Positions 50,340 through 60,600 of a stretch of DNA of 64,000 bases are shown here, in pieces. The position numbers and the translations under genes are program-made. The notes under the pieces are model-generated. The model was given only the letters and a program-made list of their open reading frames with translations, searched no databases and had not been told where the DNA came from. The stretch comes from Polynucleobacter sp. MWH-S4W17 (GTDB taxonomy: Bacteria; Pseudomonadota; Gammaproteobacteria; Burkholderiales; Burkholderiaceae). Location: assembly GCF_018687535.1 (NCBI RefSeq), contig NZ_CP061295.1, positions 682,001 to 746,000 on the forward strand, written 5' to 3'. Positions within the stretch are counted from its first letter, which is position 1; every line of letters begins with the position of its first letter.

Positions 50340-50426
50340 TGGTGCCCAGGAAGGGACTCGAACCCCCACAACCTTACGATCGCCAGCACCTGAAGCTGGT
50401 GCGTCTACCAATTTCGCCACCTGGGC
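50340..50426 (-). tRNA. tRNA-Leu (anticodon CAG), CCA encoded
   Basis: An 87-nt class II tRNA. The acceptor stem is GCCCAGG/CCTGGGC with discriminator A and encoded CCA, the anticodon stem CCAGC/GCTGG encloses the loop TTCAGGT (anticodon CAG, reading CUG), a long variable arm follows and the T-loop reads GGTTCGAGTCC. It is transcribed toward the left from a TATAAT promoter a few bases upstream. Confidence 0.96.
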
Positions 50427-50434
50427 ATGCCCTT

Positions 50435-50464
50435 ATTATAGAGGGATGGGCGTTTTGAGGTCAT
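50435..50464 (-). promoter_or_regulatory. Promoter of tRNA-Leu
   Basis: On the minus strand a perfect TATAAT -10 (50435-50440) and an ATGACC -35 (50459-50464) are 18 bp apart. Initiation is expected at about 50427-50429, so the tRNA leader is only one to three nucleotides. Confidence 0.6.
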
Positions 50465-50581
50465 TTCTACCCCCATTTGGCTTTTTCCCCTCAGACTTGG
50501 TGGTTTGATACAGTAGCCTTATTCATAACAAAAATAGATATCAGTAGATATATACAGGGCATGTATTGCCGAAGGAATTAA

Positions 50582-52963
50582 ATGCGTAAAGCAAAAGACT
50601 TGATGCCACGTGAGGCTGACCGCTTAGGAACAGTTCAAGGGCATCGAGATGGATTTGGATTTGTTATTCCCGATGATGGTGGTGAGGATATCTTTCTGTC
50701 AGAAAGAGAAATGTCACGAGTCATGCACGGCGACAGAGTCAATGTCAGGGTGCTAGGAACGGATCGACGTGGTCGCCCAGAAGGGCAGATTGTTGAAGTA
50801 GTTCTGCACGCTAATAAAGTAGTGATTGGTCGTCTCTTAAATGAAAACGGTGTTCTGATTGTTGCGCCAGAAGATAAGCGCATTGGTCATGACATTTTGA
50901 TTCCGCCTAAGGGTCAAGGACAAGCGAAGCTAGGCCAGGTTGTCAGCGTAGAGATTATTGATTACCCAGATAGCTATCGTCAGGCAGTTGGGCGTGTAGT
51001 TGAAGTATTGGGTGAGATTGACGACCCCGGTATGGAAATCGAAATCGCTGTACGTAAGTATGGCGTCCCCCATGAATTTTCTGCCGCCGCTATGAAAGAG
51101 GCTGCGGCATTGCCAGATACAGTCCAGCAATCCGATCTAGAAGGTCGTGTTGATTTACGTGACGTGCCTTTAGTCACTATTGACGGTGCTGATGCGCGAG
51201 ACTTTGATGACGCTGTCTATTGCGAACCCGTCATGTACGGCCAGACTAAGGCTTGGCGTTTGATCGTGGCGATTGCTGACGTATCCCATTACGTCAAACC
51301 GGGTCAGCCATTAGATGACGAGGGCTTATTGCGTGCTACTTCAGTCTACTTCCCAAGACGTGTAATCCCTATGCTTCCAGAGAAGATCTCGAATGGTCTT
51401 TGCTCGCTGAATCCGGGCGTAGACCGTTTGTGCATGGTGTGCGACTCCGTTGTGGATAACAACGGTATTGTTTTGGCTTATCAGTTTTATCCAGCAGTCA
51501 TGCATTCAGCACAGCGCTTTACTTACGATACTGTTTGGGAGATTCTCTCCAATAGCAAAGGCCCTGAGGCAACACGCTTTGCTCAGTTCCGCCCATTACT
51601 CGGCAACCTTTACTCTCTTTACAAGATTCTATTGGCTGCTCGTGAGAAGCGGGGCGCTATTGAGTTTGAGACAACTGAAACACAAATCATTAGTAATGAG
51701 CTTGGCAAGATACTTCGCATTGAGCCGCGCCTTCGCAATGATGCCCACCGCTTAATTGAAGAGTGCATGTTGACTGCTAACGTATGTGCAGCCGACTTTA
51801 TTGAAAAAAATAAGCACCTTAGTCTCTATCGTGTACATGGTGAGCCATCAGAAGAGAAGTTGGTTACTTTGCGCCAAGTTTTGAGAACTTCAGGTCTGTC
51901 ATTAGGCGGTGGCGATAAACCTAAGCCACGTGACTACGCTAAATTAATGCGTGAAATTAAAGAGCGCCCCGATGCCAATATGTTGCAGTCAGTGGTATTG
52001 CGCTCCATGCAGCAGGCGATGTACCAGCCCGATAATGAAGGCCACTTTGGCTTGGCTTACCCAGCTTACTCTCATTTCACAAGCCCGATCCGCCGTTATC
52101 CCGATTTGCTAACGCATCGCGTGATCAAGTCGATTCTTCAGAAAAAACCATACGTGCCGGTATTGCCGCCGAAGGTTCCACTCAATCTCACTTTGCCACG
52201 TAAAGGTAAGGGTCGTGAGAATGCAGTCAATGCCAAGAAATCCCAAAGCGATGCAAAAGCCGGGGCAGCCAAAGGCACTAAGCCACCTAAAGGGGCTAAT
52301 GCCGCATTACCAATTTGGGGTCAACTAGGTGTTCACTGCTCATCCAATGAGCGTCGTGCTGATGAAGCTTCACGTGACGTAGAAGCTTGGCTCAAGTGTT
52401 ACTACATGCGTGACCATTTAGGTCAAGAATATGCTGGTACTGTCACCGGTGTTGCGAACTTTGGATTATTTATTCAACTAGAGAATCTCTTTGTTGAAGG
52501 CATGGTGCATGTCACTGAGCTTGGCGGAGATTACTTCCAATATGACGAAGCGCGCCAAGAATTGCGTGGAGAGCGTACTGGTATTCGTTATCGCTTAGGC
52601 GATCGTTTGCATGTATTGGTCAGTCGAGTTGACTTAGATGCGCGCAAGATTGAATTTAGTCTCGTCAAATCCGTTGGCGCAGAGCCAGGCGGCTCTTCTA
52701 ACCGTCGCCAGTTGTTGTTGGCAACGGATACCGGTAGACCCAATAAAAAAGCAGCCCCTCAAAGAGGTCGTTCTGACAACAAGGTTCCACAAAAGCCAAG
52801 TGGCATCAATGTTAATGCAGCTAAATCTGCTGGAACTCTGGGTGCTAACCAGTCAAAGAGTAAAGCCACTCGCAAAAATGGCAAGGCAAAGCCTGGTAGA
52901 ACCGTCGGCAAGCCTGCAGGCAGTAAGCCTCCAGTTCGCAGCACTAAAGCACGCCGTAAATAA
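50582..52963 (+). CDS. rnr: Ribonuclease R
   Basis: A 793-residue processive 3'-5' exoribonuclease degrading structured RNA. A cold-shock domain (GTVQGHRDGFGFVIPDDG) is followed by the RNB catalytic domain (TIDGADARDFDDAVY, with the metal-binding Asps; FTSPIRRYPDLLTHR), an S1 domain (GTVTGVANFGLFIQLEN) and a Lys/Arg-rich C-terminal tail. An extra low-complexity insert rich in Lys, Ala and Gly at about residues 540-575 interrupts the RNB domain just before the GVHCSSNERRADEASRDV motif. rlmB follows directly, as in E. coli. Confidence 0.96.
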   Translation: MRKAKDLMPREADRLGTVQGHRDGFGFVIPDDGGEDIFLSEREMSRVMHGDRVNVRVLGTDRRGRPEGQIVEVVLHANKVVIGRLLNENGVLIVAPEDKRIGHDILIPPKGQGQAKLGQVVSVEIIDYPDSYRQAVGRVVEVLGEIDDPGMEIEIAVRKYGVPHEFSAAAMKEAAALPDTVQQSDLEGRVDLRDVPLVTIDGADARDFDDAVYCEPVMYGQTKAWRLIVAIADVSHYVKPGQPLDDEGLLRATSVYFPRRVIPMLPEKISNGLCSLNPGVDRLCMVCDSVVDNNGIVLAYQFYPAVMHSAQRFTYDTVWEILSNSKGPEATRFAQFRPLLGNLYSLYKILLAAREKRGAIEFETTETQIISNELGKILRIEPRLRNDAHRLIEECMLTANVCAADFIEKNKHLSLYRVHGEPSEEKLVTLRQVLRTSGLSLGGGDKPKPRDYAKLMREIKERPDANMLQSVVLRSMQQAMYQPDNEGHFGLAYPAYSHFTSPIRRYPDLLTHRVIKSILQKKPYVPVLPPKVPLNLTLPRKGKGRENAVNAKKSQSDAKAGAAKGTKPPKGANAALPIWGQLGVHCSSNERRADEASRDVEAWLKCYYMRDHLGQEYAGTVTGVANFGLFIQLENLFVEGMVHVTELGGDYFQYDEARQELRGERTGIRYRLGDRLHVLVSRVDLDARKIEFSLVKSVGAEPGGSSNRRQLLLATDTGRPNKKAAPQRGRSDNKVPQKPSGINVNAAKSAGTLGANQSKSKATRKNGKAKPGRTVGKPAGSKPPVRSTKARRK

Positions 52964-52983
52964 AGATTGAATAGAAAAATAAG

Positions 52984-53751
52984 ATGAAGCAAATACTAGT
53001 AGGATTTCATGCGGTACAAGCGCGCTTAAGGGTGGACCCAGATAGCTTGAAGTCTGTGTACTTTGACTCGGGTCGACGTGATAGACGCATGGGGGATTTT
53101 TTAAAGCAAGCCGAAGAGATTTTGGGTGAGCGTTTGCATGCAGCAGATGCAGAGCGCCTCCATAAGTTGACAGGGCATGATCGTCACCAAGGTGTTGTTG
53201 CTTTGGCTGAAAAAATGACTGTGGCACGCACTGTCACTGAAGTGGTTGAGGATGCTGAGAGTGCTCAGAAAAAACCATTGTTTTTGGTTTTAGATGGCAT
53301 TACTGATCCCCATAACTTTGGTGCTTGCTTGCGTGTAGCAGATGGCTCTGGCGTAGATGCTGTAGTGGTTCCCAAGGATCGCTCCGCATCGGTTAATGCT
53401 ACCGTTAGCAAGGTATCTAGTGGTGCATCAGAAGTGATGCCAGTCATTACGGTGACCAACCTCGTTCGCAGCATGAAAGAAATGCAAGAAGCGGGTGTTT
53501 GGCTGATTGGAACAGATGATGAGGCTACAAAATCGATTTATGACATCGAGCTCACAGGGCCTATTGCCATCGTGATGGGGGCTGAGGGCGAGGGTATGCG
53601 TCGCCTTACAAAAGAAACCTGTGATGAGCTAGTGCGTATCCCTATGCAGGGTGTTGTGTCTAGTTTGAATGTATCTGTTGCAAGTGGCGTATGCTTATAT
53701 GAGGCATTAAGACAGCGCCTAGCTAAAGTATCTGACAAAGCTGCCAAGTAA
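52984..53751 (+). CDS. rlmB: 23S rRNA (guanosine-2251-2'-O)-methyltransferase RlmB
   Basis: A 255-residue SpoU-class methyltransferase. An N-terminal substrate-binding domain (GFHAVQARLRVDP) precedes the knotted SAM domain: LVLDGITDPHNFGACLRVAD (motif 1), IVMGAEGEGMRRLTKETCD (motif 2) and IPMQGVVSSLNVSVASGV (motif 3). Length and the rnr-rlmB order are standard. Confidence 0.96.
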   Translation: MKQILVGFHAVQARLRVDPDSLKSVYFDSGRRDRRMGDFLKQAEEILGERLHAADAERLHKLTGHDRHQGVVALAEKMTVARTVTEVVEDAESAQKKPLFLVLDGITDPHNFGACLRVADGSGVDAVVVPKDRSASVNATVSKVSSGASEVMPVITVTNLVRSMKEMQEAGVWLIGTDDEATKSIYDIELTGPIAIVMGAEGEGMRRLTKETCDELVRIPMQGVVSSLNVSVASGVCLYEALRQRLAKVSDKAAK

Positions 53752-53766
53752 AACAAGGAGCTTCAT

Positions 53767-53952
53767 ATGAAATGCAATATCGGACATACTGATCGCGTTC
53801 TAAGAATGACTGTTGGCGTCACGCTAATGGGCTTAGCTGGTTTTGGTATTACTGGCCCATGGGCTTGGATTGGCATTATTCCTTTATTAACCGGAATATT
53901 CGGTAACTGCCCAGCTTACTCAATACTAGGCATCAATACCGCCAAGAAGTAA
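53767..53952 (+). CDS. DUF2892 membrane protein
   Basis: A 61-residue protein with an N-terminal MKCNIGHTDRVLRMTVG, one or two short hydrophobic helices (LMGLAGFGITGPWAWIGIIPLLTGIFG, quoted here in parts: LMGLAGFGI, AWIGIIPLLTGIFG) and a GNCPAYSILGI ending with a conserved Cys. This is the DUF2892 or YgaP-like transmembrane module. An AAGGAG ribosome-binding site precedes the ATG. It ends directly against the stop codon of the convergent transaldolase gene. Confidence 0.85.
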   Translation: MKCNIGHTDRVLRMTVGVTLMGLAGFGITGPWAWIGIIPLLTGIFGNCPAYSILGINTAKK

Positions 53953-54930
53953 TTACTTGGCTAGTAGTGATTCCAACTTCTCGGTATCCACGCAGAAGTT
54001 CCGAATCCCTTCAGCCAATTTCTCGGTAGCCATTGCATCATTGTTGAGCTGCAGGCGGAAACTGGATTCATCTAGTTTTAGCGGTGCAATGCCTTCCGCC
54101 TCTAACGCTGCTTTGGCATTAGCAGCATCGAGTTTTACCTCGACTGAGGTATGGCTGCTCTGGAGCTCAGCTAACAGCTCTGGGCTAATAGTCAAGAGGT
54201 CACAACCCGCTAGCTCTAGGATCTGGCTAGTATTACGAAAGCTGGCCCCCATGATTTCAGTAGGGATGCCAAAGTGTTTGTAATAGTGAAAGATCCTCTT
54301 AACGGAAGTGACGCCTGGATCATTTGCACCGCCATTGGCACTATCACTCCAGTTGCTGCCTAACTTCGCTTTATTCCAATCAGTGATACGACCCACAAAT
54401 GGAGAAATGAGTTTTGCATTGGCGGCACCACATGCAGCCGCTTGCACGAGTGAGAAGAGCAGAGTCATATTGCAATGGATGCCTTGCGTCTCTAATTCTT
54501 TGGCGGCGGCAATGCCTTCCCATGTGCCCGCTAATTTAATCAGAATGCGTTTACGATCAATTCCATGAGATTCGTAAAGGGTAATTAAATGCTTGGCCTT
54601 AGCTACAGTGCTCTTGGTGTCGAATGAGAGTCTGGCATCTACTTCTGTAGAAACGCGTCCTGGAACAATCTTCAGAATCTCTAAACCAAACGCAACCAAG
54701 ATGTAATCCACCAAATCGGTCGGGCTCATGCCTGGATGCGTTGCTTTGACCGACCGGACCAAATCTTGGTAATTACTTTGTTGAGCAGCTTTCAGAATCA
54801 GGGAGGGGTTGGTAGTCGCATCTTGCGGCTGAAAGGCCTGCATGCGCTCAAAATCGCCTGTATCAGCCACAACCGTGGTGAGTTTCTTGAGTTGCTCTAG
54901 TTGGCTTAGTGACGAAGGGGTGCTATTCAT
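53953..54930 (-). CDS. tal: Transaldolase
   Basis: A 325-residue class I aldolase-fold enzyme of the pentose phosphate pathway, exchanging dihydroxyacetone units between sedoheptulose-7-phosphate and glyceraldehyde-3-phosphate. [13 protein letters not shown], Asp and Thr in the N-terminal region, Lys132 in [13 protein letters not shown] as the Schiff-base residue, and the [16 protein letters not shown] segment are intact. It lies convergent to the DUF2892 gene and divergent from rpiA, so two non-oxidative pentose phosphate enzymes share a 93-nt intergenic region. Confidence 0.97.
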   Translation of the reverse strand: MNSTPSSLSQLEQLKKLTTVVADTGDFERMQAFQPQDATTNPSLILKAAQQSNYQDLVRSVKATHPGMSPTDLVDYILVAFGLEILKIVPGRVSTEVDARLSFDTKSTVAKAKHLITLYESHGIDRKRILIKLAGTWEGIAAAKELETQGIHCNMTLLFSLVQAAACGAANAKLISPFVGRITDWNKAKLGSNWSDSANGGANDPGVTSVKRIFHYYKHFGIPTEIMGASFRNTSQILELAGCDLLTISPELLAELQSSHTSVEVKLDAANAKAALEAEGIAPLKLDESSFRLQLNNDAMATEKLAEGIRNFCVDTEKLESLLAK

Positions 54931-55023
54931 GGGCTTGCTCGCGGCTCTAGGGTGGTTTTCTGATAGATATCATATGATAGATGGATTAATTACTCAGTTC
55001 CAGTAAAGGCATTTGATAGCTAT

Positions 55024-55734
55024 ATGAACCAAGATCAACTAAAGCAAATGGTGGGCGAGGCAGCTAGAGACGAAGTTCTCAAATTACCCGCTGGGCAGGT
55101 TTTGGGTGTTGGTACAGGCTCGACTGCCAATTGCTTTATTGATGCACTTGCTCCACATAGGGATCATTTTGCGGGCACGGTATCGAGCTCTAACGCGACC
55201 ACTGAGCGCTTGCTCAAACATGGTTTTAAGGTGCTAGACCCAAATGATGTGCAAGGTCTGCCAGCCTATGTTGATGGCGCAGATGAAATCGATCCCTTGG
55301 GTCATATGATTAAGGGTGGCGGCGGAGCGCTCACCAGAGAAAAAATTATTGCCTCCATGACAAAGCAATTCATCTGCATTTGCGACTCATCTAAGCAGGT
55401 GCCGGTTCTGGGTAATTTTGCATTGCCAGTTGAAATCATTCCGCTTGCTAAAGGCGTGGTTAGCAGAGAGCTAGAGAAGTTTGGCGGCAAAGTGTCTTTG
55501 CGCTTGACCAAGAATACCCGTGCCGATCTGAACCAAACGCTAAGCGAGCCATTTGTAACGGACAACGGTGGCTGGATCTTGGATGTAGCGGGTCTCAAGA
55601 TTGCCAACCCTATTCAGATGGAAGCGCAGATCAATCAAATTGCTGGCGTGATCACTGTTGGCTTATTTGCTAAAGAAAAAGCCAATATTCTATTGGTCAG
55701 CAACGCTGCTGGCGTTAAAAGAATTGCACTGTAG
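55024..55734 (+). CDS. rpiA: Ribose-5-phosphate isomerase A
   Basis: A 236-residue enzyme interconverting ribose-5-phosphate and ribulose-5-phosphate. The GVGTGSTANCFIDAL phosphate loop, SSNATTERLLKHG, the DGADEIDPLGHMIKGGGGALTREK stretch (split: DGADEIDPLGHM, IKGGGGALTREK) with active-site Asp/Glu and Lys, are all present. The gene is complete and followed by a bidirectional hairpin. Confidence 0.97.
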   Translation: MNQDQLKQMVGEAARDEVLKLPAGQVLGVGTGSTANCFIDALAPHRDHFAGTVSSSNATTERLLKHGFKVLDPNDVQGLPAYVDGADEIDPLGHMIKGGGGALTREKIIASMTKQFICICDSSKQVPVLGNFALPVEIIPLAKGVVSRELEKFGGKVSLRLTKNTRADLNQTLSEPFVTDNGGWILDVAGLKIANPIQMEAQINQIAGVITVGLFAKEKANILLVSNAAGVKRIAL

Positions 55735-55741
55735 AAATTAA

Positions 55742-55775
55742 AAAACCCGACGGGGTATGCCCATCGGGTTTATTT
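55742..55775. terminator. Rho-independent terminator shared by rpiA and the opposite-strand RNA
   Basis: AAACCCGA (55743-55750) and TCGGGTTT (55764-55771) form an 8-bp stem, extended by CGGG and CCC inside. On the minus strand it is followed by a perfect T6 (A-run 55740-55745), whereas on the plus strand only TTT follows, so it is the stronger terminator for a leftward transcript. Confidence 0.85.
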
Positions 55776-55924
55776 GCCATGGTATGCATGGCGTAGGCTC
55801 TCGGAAGGTATTTAGTTCCTTGGCCTATAAGTACATAGATGTACTTATTTAGAGTGGCTTTCGCCAATGTAGCGGGGCACCAAAACTGCCTCACCACAGT
55901 TTCATCCTACGCCTATCTCTGGCA
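55775..55924 (-). ncRNA. Candidate structured small non-coding RNA (multibranch fold)
   Basis: On the minus strand: an outer helix TGCCA (55920-55924) with TGGCA (55775-55779), then an 8-bp perfect helix GGCGTAGG (55906-55913) with CCTACGCC (55790-55797), enclosing four arms: AAACTG/CAGTTT (55883-55902), TGGC-GAAA-GCCA with a GNRA tetraloop (55855-55866), ATAAGTACA/TGTACTTAT (55827-55848) and a CCTT/AAGG arm within GCCT/AGGC (55795-55826). A terminator with T6 follows at once. I found no convincing open frame. The orientation is supported by the GNRA loop and by the terminator. Not recognised as 6S, tmRNA or RNase P RNA. Confidence 0.6.
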
Positions 55925-55931
55925 GTGTCAA
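55904..55931 (-). promoter_or_regulatory. Sigma-70-like promoter within the 5' end of the structured RNA
   Basis: On the minus strand TTGACA (55926-55931), 16 bp, then TAGGAT (55904-55909) is the best consensus promoter in this gap. It would start RNA near 55897 and so cut into the first arm of the fold, which conflicts with the closing helix. An alternative AT-rich -10, TATATT (55943-55948), further upstream would give the whole fold. Confidence 0.5.
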
Positions 55932-55992
55932 CAGCAATCCAAAATATATTTTTCAATAAAGTATTTGCTGCAATACGGCAATCAATTTTTAA

Positions 55993-56265
55993 TTACTCTG
56001 CAGGGGGTACGTAACCTTGAGCCATATCAGCACCACCCTCAAAGAAGTACTTTTCTACCTGCTTTAAGAGGTACTGACGTGCACGTGGGTCAGCCATATT
56101 GAGGCGGTTTTCATTAATCAGCATTGTTTGGTGCTTTAACCAAGCAGCCCAAGCCTCTTTGGATACTTGATTCCAAACCTTCTTACCTAGCTCGCCTGGA
56201 AGCGGGGCAAAATCCATTCCCTCAGCTTCTTTATTGAGTTTGATACATTGAACCATGCGTGCCAT
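55993..56265 (-). CDS. yggX: Oxidative damage protection / Fe(II)-trafficking protein YggX
   Basis: A 90-residue protein of the YggX family that protects iron-sulfur clusters and is linked to iron trafficking. The N-terminal [21 protein letters not shown] with the conserved Cys (split: [21 protein letters not shown]), [19 protein letters not shown] and the C-terminal EKYFFEGG match the family closely. It follows argA by 41 nt on the same strand. Confidence 0.95.
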   Translation of the reverse strand: MARMVQCIKLNKEAEGMDFAPLPGELGKKVWNQVSKEAWAAWLKHQTMLINENRLNMADPRARQYLLKQVEKYFFEGGADMAQGYVPPAE

Positions 56266-56306
56266 CTGTAATACCTTTCTAGTAACTCTGAAGTTGCTTA
56301 GTTTTC

Positions 56307-57671
56307 TTATAGATCTTTAGTTAAAACCATGGACTTACGGTCCCAGTTATAAATCTGTTTTCTTTCTTCTGGCAGATCATCGACCGTTGCCCGTTTAAAG
56401 CCACGCTTTAAGAACCAGTGCTCAGTTCTGGTGGTGAGAACAAATAATTTTTTTATACCTTCTTGCTTAGCGCGCATTTCAACACGCTTGAGTAGACGCT
56501 CGCCATCACCCGACCCTTGAACATCTGGATCAACAGCAAGACAGGCTAATTCACCAACGCCATTTGGAAATGGGAAGAGGGCGGCACAACCAAAGAGAAC
56601 GCGGTCATGCTCTATCACTGAGAAGCGCTGAATATCACGTTCAATCACGTCTTGTCCACGAGCCGCCAAGATGCCTTCATCTTCCAAAGGCATCGTCAAC
56701 TGCAAAATACCGCCAACATCATCTTGATTGGCTTCACGTAAGTTCTCGATATCAGATGAGGCTAGCATCATACCAATTCCATCATGGGTAAAGAGCTCTT
56801 CGAGGAGTGCGCCATCTTGATTGCAGGGCAAAAAGTGCACCCGGCTAACGCCTGCCCGTATTGCTCTGCCAGAGATATTGAGCAAACTCTTCATGCCCAG
56901 ATCCATATCTTTGTTCTGCGCGATATATTCTTGCAATTGCGGCATGGACAGCTCAGTGATGAAGTCTCCCTCTGTATCTTTTAAGCCAGCATAGGGACTC
57001 AAGAAGATTAACTTATCCGCTTTAAGAGCTGCGGCAGTGGATGCTGCGACATCTTCGTATGCCAGATTAAATGCTTGGCCCGTTGGTGAAAAACCTAAAG
57101 GTGAAAGCAAAACAATTTTGTTGCTGTCCAAGGACTGTCTAATCGAGCTAGAGTCAACTTTGCGCACCAAACCGGTATGGATGTAATCAGTGCCTTCAAC
57201 AACACCCACAGGCATTGCGGTAATGAAGTTGCCAGAGATCACAGAAATACGTGAGCCAGCCATTGGAGTGTTTGGCAAGCCACGGCTAAATGCTGCCTCA
57301 ATATCAAGACGCAATTCACCGGCAGCTTCTTTAACACACTCTAGTGCGGCTGCATCAGTAATCCGATAGCTGTTCAGGGCGCTCTTGCCAAACTTGCTTT
57401 TAATATTCCGGAGCATGAGCTGCTCTTCAATCTGTGGGCGGATACCGTGAACCAGAACAATTCGCATACCCATGGCATGAAGCATGGCGATATCTTCAAT
57501 CAGATTCTCAAGGCCGATTTCTTGGACAAGTTCACCTGCAAAGGCGATAACAAAGGTCTTCTCACGGAAGCTATGAATGTAGGGCGCAACATCGCGCAAC
57601 CACCCCACGAAAGGGAAGTTGGAGGTCGTTTCTTCGGCCATTAAGGCCTGGTTCGGTGCATTTGTTGGCAT
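56307..57671 (-). CDS. argA: N-acetylglutamate synthase (amino-acid N-acetyltransferase)
   Basis: A 454-residue enzyme for the first step of arginine synthesis. The N-terminal amino-acid-kinase-like domain includes [22 protein letters not shown] (split: [22 protein letters not shown]) and the C-terminal GNAT acetyltransferase domain has [24 protein letters not shown] (split: [24 protein letters not shown]), the acetyl-CoA-binding R/Q-x-x-G-x-G/A motif in the form QGSGDG. The usual arginine feedback site is in the kinase-like domain. It forms a probable unit with yggX. Confidence 0.95.
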   Translation of the reverse strand: MPTNAPNQALMAEETTSNFPFVGWLRDVAPYIHSFREKTFVIAFAGELVQEIGLENLIEDIAMLHAMGMRIVLVHGIRPQIEEQLMLRNIKSKFGKSALNSYRITDAAALECVKEAAGELRLDIEAAFSRGLPNTPMAGSRISVISGNFITAMPVGVVEGTDYIHTGLVRKVDSSSIRQSLDSNKIVLLSPLGFSPTGQAFNLAYEDVAASTAAALKADKLIFLSPYAGLKDTEGDFITELSMPQLQEYIAQNKDMDLGMKSLLNISGRAIRAGVSRVHFLPCNQDGALLEELFTHDGIGMMLASSDIENLREANQDDVGGILQLTMPLEDEGILAARGQDVIERDIQRFSVIEHDRVLFGCAALFPFPNGVGELACLAVDPDVQGSGDGERLLKRVEMRAKQEGIKKLFVLTTRTEHWFLKRGFKRATVDDLPEERKQIYNWDRKSMVLTKDL

Positions 57672-57688
57672 AGTGAGAAAATTATAGG

Positions 57689-60600
57689 GTGCAAGAGCCT
57701 ATAAACCAACAAAAACCCAAAGCAATGCCACAGCCTGTGCCTGCTTCCAACACCTCACGTAAGCTAGAAATTCGGTTTCCTGAGGAATTGCCGGTCTCTG
57801 GTCAGCGTCAGCTGATCAAGGATGCCCTGCAGAGCCACCAGGTGGTGATTGTGTGCGGTGAGACTGGTTCGGGCAAGACTACCCAGCTTCCGAAGATCTG
57901 TTTGGATCTGGGGCGAGGCACGATTAATGGCGGCAAGCTCATTGGCCACACGCAACCTCGCCGGATTGCAGCCACCGCTACGGCCAAGCGCATCGCCCAA
58001 GAGCTAGGTTCGCCCATTGGTCAAGATGTAGGCTACCAAGTTCGCTTTGCTGATAAGACTAGTCATACTGCTTCTATCAAGTTGATGACCGACGGTATCT
58101 TGCTGGCAGAGACTCAGCGCGACCCTCAGTTGCGTGCTTATGACACGCTCATCATTGACGAAGCGCATGAACGTAGTCTGAACATTGATTTCTTATTGGG
58201 TTATCTGAGGCAGTTACTTCCTAAACGGCCGGACCTCAAACTCATCATCACATCGGCAACCATCGATGCGCAGCGTTTTGCCGAACACTTTGCTATTAAT
58301 GGCAAGGTAGCGCCCGTTATCGAAGTTAGCGGTAGATTGTTTCCGGTAGAGCAACGTTACGCACCGCTGGAGCCGGATGCTAAGCCAGATGGCAAAAAAG
58401 AATCCAAAACTGCCAAGGAAATTCCGGATGCGGTGACAGAAGAGATCGCCAGTTTATGGCGAGAAGGAGCAGCGGGCGCAGGGGACGTATTGGTCTTCTT
58501 ACCAGGCGAGCGTGAGATACGCGATTGCGCAGAATCCTTACGTAAAGATCATGTCTTACAGCAACGCTTTCATCCCGAGATTCTCAGTTTATTTGCTCGT
58601 CAGTCAGTCGCTGAGCAAGAGAGGGTCTTTAGCCCAGGCAATGGGCGACGGATTATTCTGGCAACCAACGTTGCAGAGACCTCGTTGACAGTGCCGAACA
58701 TTCGGTATGTGATCGATAGTGGATTGGCGAGAGTCAAGCGCTATTCCTATCGCAATAAGGTAGAGCAATTACAAATTGAACCCATCTCGCAAGCTGCTGC
58801 CAATCAAAGGGCTGGGCGTTGCGGTCGTGTATCGGATGGCATCTGTGTACGCTTATACAGCGAGCAAGATTATCTAGGTCGGCCTAAATTTACTGATCCA
58901 GAGATATTGCGTAGCTCGTTAGCTGCAGTGCTGTTGCGCATGAGCTCCTTACGCTTACCCAAGATCCAGCATTTCCCCTTTATTGATAAACCCTTGGGTA
59001 GAGCCATTGCTGATGGCGTGCAACTTTTGGATGAATTAGGCGCAATTGAATTCGATGAATCAGAGCCAGCAGATGGCAAGGATATTAATAACAGTTTCAA
59101 GCTCACGGCTATTGGCAAACAATTAGCAGACTTACCCCTTGATCCGCGCATTGGCAGAATGCTCTTAGCTGCTAAAGAGCAGAATGCCTTAAAAGAAGTC
59201 ACCATTATTGCATCTGCTTTGGCAACACAAGACCCGCGTGATCGCCCCATGGATCAGGCCGCAGCAGCAGATCAAGCCCACCTACAGTTTGCTGATGAAC
59301 GCTCTGAGTTTCTGAGTTTCGTCAAACTCTGGAACTGGTATCAAGATGCTTTACAACACAAGCATAGCAACCGACAGCTAGAGAGTCTGTGTAAAAGCAA
59401 ATTTCTGTCACCACGTCGCTTACGTGAATGGCGCGATGTTCATGGTCAACTGCACGCCATGCTAGGCGAGAAGGGCTGGAAAGAAAATGCTTTGGCTGCA
59501 ACGTATGAGCAGGTACACCTTTCTTTATTAACAGGCCTGCTCGGATATGTAGCCAAAAAAGAAGAAGATGAGAAATCTCAAGATCGCAATAGCAAAACAG
59601 GTGGTTATGTAGGTGCGCGGGGTATTCGTCCATTTATATGGCCTGGTTCTACTATTGGCAAAAAGGCAGGCGCCTGGATTCTGGCTGGAGAGCTGCAAGA
59701 GACCAATCGCATGTATGCCAGGACGATCGCAAAGATCGAGCCCCAATGGGTGGAGCGTGTTGCGGCACATCGTCTAATCAAATCCCTTAGCGATCCTTTC
59801 TGGGATAACCGTCAGGGCGAGGTGATGGCGTTTGAGCGGGGCACTTTGTATGGATTGCCTATTTATCATGGTCGTAGGGTTCGGTATGAGCCGCACAACC
59901 CCGAGGAAACCAGGGAGTTATTTATTGGCCAAGCCCTGGTGCAGGAAGAAATGTTTGGGCGCATGGATACACCTGCGCTTCAACGGGAAACAGAAACCGA
60001 TGCCAAGAAAAAATATCCTAATATATTTGGATTCTTTTGGCATAACCGTCGCTTGATTAAAGAAATCGAAGCCTTAGAACATCGCTCTCGTCGACCCGAT
60101 GTATTGGTAGATGATGATTTGCTATTTGCTTTTTATGAATCTCGAATACCTAAAGAAGTGCGTAGTCGTGAAAGTCTTAAAGCATGGCTAACGAAAGATA
60201 GGAATACCGAAAAAGGTCTTGATGCTCAACTTCGCCTAGAGAAAGCGGACTTAATGCGCCATGAGGCGGCTGGTATTACCGTAGATCGCTATCCAAAGAC
60301 GATGTTAGTCGGTGGTGCACAGCTGAGTCTTACCTATCATTTCGAGCCTGGCAGCCCAAAGGACGGTGTAACCCTTATTGTTCCTTTGACCCAGCTTAAT
60401 CAAGTGGATGGCCGTCGTTGTGAATGGCTAGTGCCTGGCATGTGTGAGGAGAAGGTATTGCTGCTTCTTAAATCATTGCCACAAAAACTCAGGCGCCATT
60501 GCGTGCCATTGCCAGATTATGCAAAGTCTTTTCTTGAGCGTAAGTTAGAAGAAAAGCAATTTGGCGTCGGAGATTTTTTAGATAGTCTGATTGGCGATAT

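Noticed and set aside
50340..50426. tRNA-Leu as an integration site
   Set aside because: No integrase gene or direct repeat of the tRNA 3' end is visible on either side.
55775..55924. Naming the structured RNA as 6S RNA
   Set aside because: The fold has a multibranch junction rather than one long stem with a central bubble, and it is shorter than usual. A covariance-model search is needed before any name is given.
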